A stretch of DNA of 64,000 nucleotides from Dendrobium chrysotoxum (Eukaryota; Streptophyta; Magnoliopsida; Asparagales; Orchidaceae). The notes below the pieces were generated by a model that was given only the letters and a program-made list of their open reading frames with translations, was not told the origin of the DNA and did not search any database. The DNA lies in NCBI GenBank assembly GCA_019925795.1, contig CM034305.1, forward strand, positions 97,919,571 through 97,983,570. The letters run 5' to 3'. Position numbers and translations under genes: made by a program. Below are positions 33,627-41,772 of this stretch, in pieces (within the stretch, counting starts at the first letter, position 1; every line of letters starts with the position of its first letter).

Positions 33627-33810
33627 ACCACCATCCTTACCTTCTCAAGCTGCTCCACCACCACCTTCTCAAGCTGCTCCACCACCACCACCTTCTCAAG
33701 CTGCTCCACCACCACCACCTTCTCAAGCTGCTCCACCACCACCACCTTCTGAAGCTGCTCCACCACCACCAACTAGTCAAGCTGCTCCACCACCACCCAC
33801 CGCAGAAGTG
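33627..33810 (+). repeat. Proline-rich tandem repeat within the Ulp1-like gene
   Basis: 24- to 27-bp units encode PSQAAPPP or PSQAAPPPP, about seven copies. Unit length varies only by whole CCA codons, so the frame is kept. Confidence 0.85.
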
Positions 33811-34076
33811 CAAGATGCTCAGGCGTTAATAAAGTATCAACCACATAAAAAAAAGAAAAAGAGATGACAAAAAAGAACTTGACACAGTGGACGAAAAAAT
33901 GACCAAACAAGATGTGATTTCTGTAGAGGGAATACAAATATTACCTCGCATTGCTGAAATAAACCTGGAATATCCCGGCAAGATTTTCCTTACTACAGAA
34001 CAACAAATATTCATGGATGAATGTTTCAAAAAGTTTAATAAGAAGTAAGTTTTATTATTCTTTACTTGATATTTAC

Positions 34077-34342
34077 TTGCGCTTTACCTGCGCTTTACAT
34101 GCACTTTACTTGCGCTTTCACTGCGCTTTACTTGCATTTTTACTGCGCTTTAGTTGCGCTTTGCCTGCCATTTCTATAAATAAAAAATAAATATTTTAAA
34201 GTGTGCTTTACCTGCGCTTTAATTGCGCTTTACCTGCGCTTTACCTGCGCTTTACTTGCGCTTTACCTGCGCTTTACCTGCGCTTTACTTGCGCTTTAAC
34301 TGCGCTTTACATGCGCTTTACTTACACTTTACTTGCGCTTTT
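34077..34342 (-). repeat. 11-bp arrays TGCGCTTTACY in a Ulp1-gene intron
   Basis: About eight units at 34077-34170 and about twelve at 34204-34342 of TGCGCTTTACC/TGCGCTTTACT, which is the reverse complement orientation of the arrays at 32798-33110. Three units (33 bp) equal 11 codons, so a frame through the array reads LYLRFTCALPA-like repeats; this is a by-product, since splice sites at 34044 and 34354 bracket the array. Confidence 0.92.
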
Positions 34343-35289
34343 TTGTTTTGCAGGGACGATGTTATTTTTCAGTCAGGAAACATAATAATTAATCGAGGGG
34401 ATATTGATGATATTCTGACAAATCAGTGTTTTTCTGATAACCATGTAGATTCATTTGCTTTTTTGTTATCCGAAAAGATTAGGATTATCCCAAAAGAATT
34501 TCAGAAATACCTATAAATTTCTCCATTGTACAGGGTTAGTAGACTTCACACTCATCTTATATAGTTTTTAAATAACATTATTTTGGTATAAGATTCATTT
34601 TATGTTTAATTATTGCAGCTATATAAATGTTACAAACATGATTATCAAATGTTCATACAGCACATAACTCCTGATTTTGTTAGGGAAAGCAAACTCATTA
34701 TTCAACCTATTTGTTTCCAAAGCCATTGGGTACTAATTATAGAAAAATTGAAAGAGAAAGTATGGAAATTATATGATTCGTTACCCAATCCAGAACACAA
34801 GGCAATTTGTACAGAAGTTGTAAGTTTAAAGCTTGACTTTATAAAACTTTTTTACTTATTATCACCACATGATTGTAATAACTTTTTGTTTTCAGATTAA
34901 ACAAATACATGAAGACAAAGCAGGAGTCTTTCCAAGCGATATAACAACTTGGAAATTACAAACTGTCCGTGAAATTCCAACCCAGTCAAACGAGTATGAC
35001 TGCGGAATTTTTGTATGCAAGTATATGGAGAGAGCCATACTAAAAAAGAAAACGGACTGGGCTTCTTTAAAAGATTGGCAAAAATATATGCCAAAATTTA
35101 AGGCTGAACTTGGATATGCTTTATGTCTTACGACAAAGATGTAAATTTTGTACATTTTAGTGTTAATATATAGACTTTGTGTTGTAAATCTTATACATTT
35201 TATGTTAATATATACTCCTGTTAAATCTTGTAAATTTTACTGTAAATCCAGTAACTCTATATAGTCAATAAAGCTAAAACAAAGCGAAA

Positions 35290-35525
35290 CAAAACGCGAC
35301 AAAAGCGCATCTGAAGCACAACTAAAGCGCAAGTAAAGCGCAACTAAAGCGCAACTAAAGCGCAACAAATTTTAATAATTAATTTTACCTATATCTGTAA
35401 TTGATTGAAAGCGTAACTAAAGTGCAACTAATTTTAATAATTAATCTTACCTATATCTGTAATTCAGGTAAAGCACAACTAAAGCGCATCTAAAGCGCAA
35501 CTAAAGCGCATGTAAAGCGCAACGA
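35290..35525 (+). repeat. 11-bp arrays between the two convergent MULE genes
   Basis: AAAGCGCAACT/AAAGCGCATCT units at about 35300-35366, 35407-35428 and 35468-35523, with a duplicated spacer (TTTTAATAATTAATYTTACC) between clusters. They lie between the 3' ends of the Ulp1-like and transposase genes. Confidence 0.88.
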
Positions 35526-35652
35526 AAATCCTGGAGTACATATTAAAATTAAATTATTATTCATAAGTCCTACTAAATATTAAAATAACAGTACATTATT
35601 AAAATTAAATTGCAATTAATATTATTACATTACACTGAAAATTCAATACTTA

Positions 35653-37922
35653 TTACACTAAAAATTGATTAAATTCCAACTCAGATGTAATAAAATCCAT
35701 CATCAATCTGGTGTACTCAGCTCCTGGCTGGCTTGTTGGTTGGCCGGTTATATATTCCTCACTGAAACATTCAGGCATGCTTGAGAAGTTCATCTGTGTT
35801 GAACAAGGATCTTCCTTTGTTTTTTCCTCCACCATAGGTTTCTTCTCTGTAACAAACTACAGCTTTAGTCTTAGGTAAGAAAATAATATAATTGACAGTT
35901 TATTAAAACTTACTTTTAGGCCGCTTCTTCTTTTCCCAATGGCTTTTCAGTCTTGCATTAAATATGCCTTTAGGTCTACGTTTTAGTGGATCTTTCAAAT
36001 TTGCAGTGCCACCTTGGGATCTTGTAGCATTCTTCTGATTTGTTATCTTACCACCAAGAATTGAGTATAAGTTTTCAGCCATGTCTTTCATTGAGGCAAG
36101 AATAAACTCCTCAGCCTCCTCATTACCTTGAGCTTCTGTGCTCATTTGATATGCAAATCTGCTAACTTGATTCCTGAATATGAATCCCCTACCACCTTCA
36201 AAGTTATTATTTCTTTTAGCATTGGCTAAGTTACCTGAATAAATATCTTTTCGAGCCCTTGCTGACCATCACAGTAGTAGGTACTTCTCGGGGATTTTAG
36301 CAAAATCCAACTGTCTGAAAACCCTCAAACTGTGAGAACACAACAATCCCATAGTATCATACTTCCTACAGGTGCATTGAATGTTACCTTCTGTTGCATC
36401 ATAGTCAACCACCCAAGGATGTTATTGGTCCTTAGTCTCTATGTAGTTGACTAGAAACTTTGAAGAATCAGTCGAGATGAAGTCTATGCTCATTCCTCCC
36501 ACACCCTGTATAAATTCTTCCTCAAAAAATGAATATAATTTTCTTGAGTAAAGCCTTGCAGCTTGCTTTAATATTGAGCTGGTCCTTATCATAGGAACAA
36601 TTTCAGACTGACTGCATTTGTACTCCTCATCCTGCTCATTTCACCGCCAATTCATCAGTACCTTTTCTAACCCAAAAAAATAATCAGTTAATGAACTTGT
36701 TGGCTTCGAAATGCCATGACACACATTATTAGTACACTCACTACGCTGCGTGGATAAAATGCCCATGCTAAAACAATCCTTATTAAAAGCTGTTGACCAC
36801 TTTCTTCTTATCTTATAAAGATCCTGCAACCAGTCATGGTCCTGAAGGTTCCCTTCCTTAATCATTTCAGCCCATACCTCATCAAACACTTCCTTGGAAT
36901 CACACTTTCTCATACACTTAAAGAAGATACCTTTGGCTTTATTATTGCTATTGAAGATAGGTACTTTTGATGGAACCTTTTTGAAGATGTGCCATTGGCA
37001 TAATCTATGACGAGTGTGAGGTAATGCATCTTCTATGGCCCTAGCCATAACTTGGTCCTGATCAGTGAATATTGTTGTTGGATGTTTATTACCCATTATT
37101 CGTACAAATGTTTTAAACAACCATGTAAAACTTTCAATTGTTTCTTCTGACAAAAAAGTAACACCTAACAAAATGTTCTGCCAATGATTGTTAACACCAA
37201 CAAATGGTGCACATACAAAATTATACTTGTTGAGCCTATAGCTAGTATCAAAAATCAACACATCTCCAAAACATTCATAATCTATCCTGCCTCTCCCATC
37301 AACCCAGAAAAAATTTAACAATCTATCATCCTCATTAATTTGAACATCCCATGCGAACATGTTGTCCTCAACTTGTCGATCTTTAAATAATTGAATCAAA
37401 GAATTCATGTCACCATTTTCAATTATTGCTCTTTTCTCCTTCTGAATAATATTGTAGGCACCCCTCTTAGAGAATCTAATATTCTCATATCCTCCAACTT
37501 CCTCGACAAGGTAGGCATATGCGTCAACGGTTCTAATTCCTGCATCTGTCATTGATTTTAGGACGGAAGCTTTTTCCTCAACAACATTCCTACATGATCT
37601 TAGAAGGTGTCGGTCGGCAGGGCTAGCCAATTCATGGTTGTGGGATTCAATAAATCTTTTGACATGCCAGTAACCATCTTCATCAACAGCAAACCTCACC
37701 ATAGAAGGACAACCGGTTCGAACATCTGGTTTAGTAAATCTCTTTGTTGAATTAAGATCAATACTTCTCTTGAAACCAGCATTTGAGCAGACAAAGTCCT
37801 TCGATTTTATCTTCCTAGAATTTGGATAGAAACTGTGATGATCCTTCCACACGCTAAAGCCATTATCATGGGCATAAGTATAATAACATTCATATGCTTC
37901 TCTCTCATCTTTATAAACAGCC
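35653..37922 (-). pseudogene. FAR1/MURA-type MULE transposase with three nonsense codons
   Basis: The minus frame runs from about 37922 (AVYKDEREAYECYYTYAHD), with the long intact part 37852-36641. In order: a FAR1 DNA-binding domain (KSKDFVCSNAGFKRSID, TGCPSMVRFAVDEDGYWHVK, ESHNHELA); the MULE DDE transposase core (GDVLIFDTSYRLNKYN, TIFTDQDQVMARAIEDALP, HRLCQWHIFKKV); a SWIM zinc finger (IQCTCRKYDTMGLLCSH, about 36390-36330); and a Lys-rich end (NARLKSHWEKKKRPK), with a last segment 35835-35653. Stops interrupt it at 36643-36641 (TGA), 36424-36422 (TAA) and 36271-36269 (TGA). The two TGA positions match CGG/CGA-type codons in relic B. Confidence 0.88.
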
Positions 37923-37947
37923 TGAGATGATAATAAAACATCAGATA

Positions 37948-37992
37948 AGAAAGCGCAACTAAAGCGCAGGTAAAGCGCAACTAAAGCTCATC
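37948..37992 (+). repeat. 11-bp array upstream of the transposase gene
   Basis: About four units (AAAGCGCAACT, AAAGCGCAGGT, AAAGCGCAACT, AAAGCTCATCT) just 5' of the first recognised transposase exon, possibly in its first intron or leader. Confidence 0.8.
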
Positions 37993-38507
37993 TTCTACAG
38001 CTTTCCCAAATCTAAAATCAATGTTTTTCTTCTTCCTAAAATAACTAATTTTATCGATAAACAACAAGATCTCAGAGTTTATTAACTTTTCCACCTAAAC
38101 ACTAGACTGACTGCACAGCTTTGTTTACTTCTAAGAGCTTGTGCCTCTAATGATCAGAAACCATATAACCTTTTTCTACACAGCTAAACCCCTACAACTT
38201 TCTAGCTCGTATTTTCTTCATACAACTTGCACTGAGATTGAAGGAAAACTTACCGAAATGTTGAAACCTGAGGAAGATCCAGCTAAGTTCACTTCCGATT
38301 CATTCATACTTCCGGTTTCATGCACCCCTTCCCCCTCTCTCTTCGGTGAGCAGTCCATCTCTTCTCTGTAAATTCCTAGCTCATTTTTTTTCAAAACCAC
38401 GGGGTTCTAAAATAGCGCCAACCCTACGTTTAAAATGAAAATAACTTTGGGTTGGGTCGGGCCGATCGGGCTGAAAGAATAAAAAAAATTTGCCACATGT
38501 CGTGTTT

Positions 38508-38561
38508 CTATTGGTGTCCGAACGCGGAGATAGGTCCGGTGACCGGACGTAATAATTTCCC
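38508..38561 (-). repeat. Right terminal inverted repeat of the MULE
   Basis: Inverse of 31304-31357 with five mismatches. It ends GACGTAATAATTTCCC, followed by the second copy of CTTGCCCAG. Confidence 0.92.
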
Positions 38562-38570
38562 CTTGCCCAG
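38562..38570. repeat. Target-site duplication, right copy
   Basis: CTTGCCCAG, identical to 31295-31303. Confidence 0.9.
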
Positions 38571-38759
38571 AGGAAGGTAAAAAAGTTGAAAATGGTTTGA
38601 GAATTTTCACTTTTCAAGCACCCATTTGGGTTTCAATCTCCGGCATTCGCAGTTTTCCGAAATTCCTGCATTCGCTTCTCCTTGCAACTTCAGGCATTCT
38701 ATCATTTCCTACTCAAATGGAGTCGCCTATAAAAAAAAAATTAGTAACTTTCCTACTAA

Positions 38760-39345
38760 CTGAGAGTTTACTCCGTAATAACTACGTATTTTCTCGTTAT
38801 TTCTGCGTATTTGCTGAAACCTAAATCCTAACAACCTTTTAACATAAACACTATAGATCTTAAAAATAATAAACAAATAAACATACTAGATCCTAAAAAA
38901 CCTAAACATGAAGAACATGAAAAGATTAGTGATTTCTTACTCAATATTCATTCATGTGTAATTTAAACCTAAATTCTGCGTAATTTCTAACAGTATGAGT
39001 ATTTTCTACGTAATCTCTACGCATCTTCTGAGTATCTTCTGCGTCTTATTTCATTTGCTTATTTTCTTAAGTTATAGGGTTTTAATATTTTATAACTGCA
39101 TAATTATTTGCTGATATTTATGTCCCATTGTATTTTCTCAGTATTCTCTGCGTAATTGTTGAAACCTTAACTCTAACATACTTTTAACATAAACACTATG
39201 GATCTTAAAAATAATAAACAAGTAAACATACTAAATCCTAAAAAATCGAAATGCTTATTTTATAGGGTTTTAAACATCATTTCTGCGTAATTTCTTCATA
39301 TCTTCTGCATATCTTCTATATATTTATGCGTCTAATTTTATTTAA
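38760..39345 (+). repeat. Degenerate 11-bp periodic stretch (TTTCTGCGTAA)
   Basis: Runs such as TTTCTACGTAA, TCTCTACGCAT, CTTCTGAGTAT, CTTCTGCGTCT (about 39010-39055) keep an 11-base step. Two further blocks share AACATAAACACTATRGATCTT (near 38840 and 39190), so the region is itself duplicated. Confidence 0.7.
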
Positions 39346-39360
39346 AAAGATTAAATATCT

Positions 39361-40140
39361 ATCAATTTCTTCAATTTCCTGGATTCGAGCAAAATGTCCC
39401 ACTTATTTATGAGCTGATGACAATGTGGAATATTTCAAGACAATATTTTATTATAAAGGATCATGTTATCTCTTTCACTGCTGATAAAGTGGCCCTTCTT
39501 ACTGGTCTGCTTAACAAAAGTGAAGAGATTTTTTGGCTTACCTTGCCACCTACAAGAGTTACATCAATGGATATAAAGATTGAAATGCTTGAGTTGAAGA
39601 GACTATATTCAAAATATTTATTATGTATTTATGTTTAAATTTATTTTTCTAACTTAATAACTTCAAAGCCCTTAGGTTGCTCCTTAGATTATCAAATAAT
39701 ATAGATGCGTTTTTAGTAATTAACTATGCAAGGTCAAATAGTGAATGTTTGGTTGAAGAGTTTAATAAGGTATCTACCAAAATTTCAAAGAACAAGCCAG
39801 CATGTTACATCAATAATTTTATACTTCTGCTAATTGTGAGTGTTAAAATCATTCCAATAATTATTTAATTTGACTAATTCATTTGTTAAAATTAACTTTG
39901 ATCTTATACAGATTTGATTTCTGGACCACACTTTCTTTCATGCCCCTAAGTTTCCTGACAAAAGACCCCATTTTCTTAGATGGAGCGATGACATTGTATA
40001 TACTACCGAGAAGACCACTAATTTATTTGTTAATTTATAAAGAAGACATGTACGTATACAGATTTGTCATGCAACAAATATTAATTAATCCATTAAAAAG
40101 AATAGGAATTTGCTAACAAATTAATTAATTTTTTGTAGAT
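39361..40140 (+). pseudogene. Fragment of a second Ulp1-gene N-terminal module (relic A)
   Basis: Frames at 39417-39580, 39677-39840 and 39883-40080 parallel exons 1-3 of the gene at 31841-32764 (for example ISFTADKVALLTGL beside LKFTSDEVSLLIGL; ARSNSECLVEEFNKVSTKIS beside the second exon's end). The protease domain is absent; the sequence is cut just after the third exon. Confidence 0.7.
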
Positions 40141-40172
40141 TTTTTATATCCTCTAGGGAGTTACCCAGGAGG

Positions 40173-40440
40173 AAGCTACATCGGCATTCCACTAAGTAAT
40201 CCACGTCAGCAATTGCCACATCGATTATCCACAGGTCAAAATTTTATTAGCATCTGAATGAAGAGTAATGTCCGAATGTTGCACTGAATAATTTCTACTA
40301 ACGAACATGAATTATGAGAAATTATTCGGTGTGGAATCCAGACCTTGCTCTGTGTTTGGACACCAATAAAATTATGACCCGTGGATAGCCGATATGGTAA
40401 TTATCGACATGGATTGCTTAGTGGAATGCCGATGTGGCTT
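40173..40440. repeat. 123-bp inverted repeat: two MULE ends facing each other
   Basis: The arms 40173-40295 and 40318-40440 are reverse complements with scattered mismatches, and are separated by 22 bp. The GAAATTATT termini face the spacer, so the right end of relic A abuts the left end of relic B. The outer parts share CATCGGCATTCCACTAAG and its inverse. Confidence 0.85.
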
Positions 40441-40879
40441 CAATAAGTAAATTTGAATACAGTTAAATTAGAGTTGCCTCTTCTTTTTTTGAGATTTCAG
40501 TTGTGAAGCTCTGCATTATATAAGGTTTAGCAAAATTTTCGGGCAAGCTGAGAAAGTACGAAAGAACAAAAAAAATGCTGATGAAAATGAAGATTAATCT
40601 GGAGGAGGACGTTTCTTTTTACGACCAAAAGATATTCTCAAAGAACGTGGGGGCCAAAAATAAGTATGAAGACGTTGAAGAAGCAGAACAGTTCAAAAAA
40701 GTACAGCCAGAGGAAAAGATAAATTTAGGAAATATAGGCTTCATCTTATCGATAAAGTTCAAATCCCTATAAGTTTTCTTTGAAGCATTCATATTTGTCC
40801 ACATTCTTTACACATGGCAACAATTATGCATACTTTAAAAATTAATTCATATTTTTCTACATTTGTATGTATAATTAAT

Positions 40880-41050
40880 GAGTTTTTTGTGCCTAATTTA
40901 TGCAAACTTCATGCTTATTTGCAACGTATTTACTGCTTAATTTGTGCATATTTAATGTACATTTTATGCAAATTTACTACATATTTTATGTGTATTTGAT
41001 GCGTATGAAAGCGCAATGAAAGCAAAATAACAGCGAGTGAAAGCACAGTG
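40880..41050 (+). repeat. Periodic TATTTACTGC/GCGTATG stretch grading into AAAGCGCAATG units
   Basis: Units such as TATTTTATGTG and TATTTGATGCG with 11-base steps are followed at 41009 by AAAGCGCAATG-like units, so both array types sit side by side here. Confidence 0.65.
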
Positions 41051-41511
41051 ACAACACAGCTAAAATAAATATCGAGTGCCTTTTGCTTTGTCGCCACTAT
41101 ATTGCATGTCAAAATGGTATCAATCACTCTCTATATGATTTTGAGGTTTACAGAAATGTGAGAGTGCTTGATACCATTTTTGCATAGAATAAAGGAATGC
41201 GAGTGCCTTTACACAAATTGCATTCCATAATAGGTAAGGGAAAATGTAAACTACGAACTAGCTTATATAGAGAAGATGGTCGAGACAACAATAAAATTGG
41301 TCAAACCAATAATAAATGAACCATCAATATAATACAAAATCAAATCAACCCCAAGCCTAGTAAATAATAGAGATGCTGGTACATACATAATGATAGCTAT
41401 AAAAGTGGTCAAACAAGAAGTAAAGTATTGAAATGTAGTGAAATATAATAAAAGTGTATTGAAACACAGTGAAATCCATCATCGTGAAGTAAAAAATAAA
41501 AAAAAAATTAA

Positions 41512-41709
41512 GTATTTTGTGCATATGTACTGTATATTTTGTGCGTATTTTATACGTATTTACTGTTATTTTATGCATATATACTATGTATTTTGTGCTT
41601 ATTTACTACATATTTTGTGCGTATTTGTGGTATATTTTATGCATATTTTATATGTATTTTGTGCGTATCGAATGCGTATTTTATGTTTATTTTCTGAGTA
41701 ATTTATGCT
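41512..41709 (+). repeat. 11-bp array, TATTTTGTGCG type
   Basis: From 41589 to 41709, eleven consecutive units of exactly 11 bp (TATTTTGTGCT, TATTTACTACA, TATTTTGTGCG, TATTTGTGGTA, TATTTTATGCA and so on). Upstream units from 41515 follow the same step with one slip. The period equals that of the TGCGCTTTACC arrays although the sequence is AT-rich. Confidence 0.9.
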
Positions 41710-41772
41710 TTTTTCTCTTTGTATTTTTTGCATATTCACTAATTATATTTTTTTAATTATTGCTCATTTATC

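Larger units (their letters stand above)
31841..35144 (+). pseudogene. MULE-borne Ulp1-like cysteine protease gene, multi-exon, decayed
   Basis: The predicted exons are 31841-32105, 32191-32537, 32621-32764, about 33146-34044, 34354-34534, 34619-34819 and 34896-35144. The N-terminal module (KICDAFVEIIDDEVEQTFRN, FTSDEVSLLIGLPNRGDEIK) resembles the domain that precedes Ulp1 in plant transposon proteins (DUF1985-like). The middle is low complexity, including PSQAAPPPP repeats. The C-terminus is a C48 protease with His in SHWVLIIEKL (codon 34724), Asp in LYDSLPNP (34775), Gln in IPTQSNEYDCG (34983) and Cys (35001), all intact. Defects are a frame slip near the A-run at 33846-33858, an in-frame TAA at 34514-34516, and an unresolved junction into the proline-rich exon. 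The family removes SUMO-like modifiers; its role in transposons is unknown. Confidence 0.82.
31304..38561. mobile_element. MULE carrying Ulp1-like protease and FAR1/MURA transposase genes
   Basis: A 7.26-kb element. The terminal inverted repeats 31304-31357 and 38508-38561 match at 49 of 54 positions. The similarity continues inward as CCCGATCGGCCCGACCCAACC near 31414 and its inverse near 38442-38470. An exact 9-bp duplication CTTGCCCAG flanks it. It contains a Ulp1-like gene on the plus strand (31841-35144) and a FAR1-type transposase on the minus strand (about 37922-35653), converging tail to tail, with many 11-bp arrays in introns and the intergenic space. Ulp1 proteases are known cargo of some plant MULEs (for example the Kaonashi family). 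Both genes have inactivating mutations, so the copy is non-autonomous. Confidence 0.92.
31137..40295. mobile_element. MULE relic A, interrupted by the inner MULE
   Basis: The left end GAAATTATTCGGTGCGGAC starts at 31137. A matching inverted end (reverse complement GAAATTATTCAGTGCAACA) lies at about 40275-40295. The element consists of 31137-31303 and 38571-40295, split by the 9-bp-duplicated insertion of the inner MULE. Its right part carries remains of a gene homologous to the first exons of the inner MULE's Ulp1-like gene (about 39361-40140), then a truncated end. The pairing of the two ends is inferred; no target duplication is visible. Confidence 0.6.

Noticed and set aside
34203..34516. 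Open frame through the TGCGCTTTACC array (LYLRFTCALPA-like 11-residue repeats) as a repeat protein
   Set aside because: The frame exists only because three 11-bp units equal 11 codons. Splice sites at 34044 and 34354 put the array in an intron.
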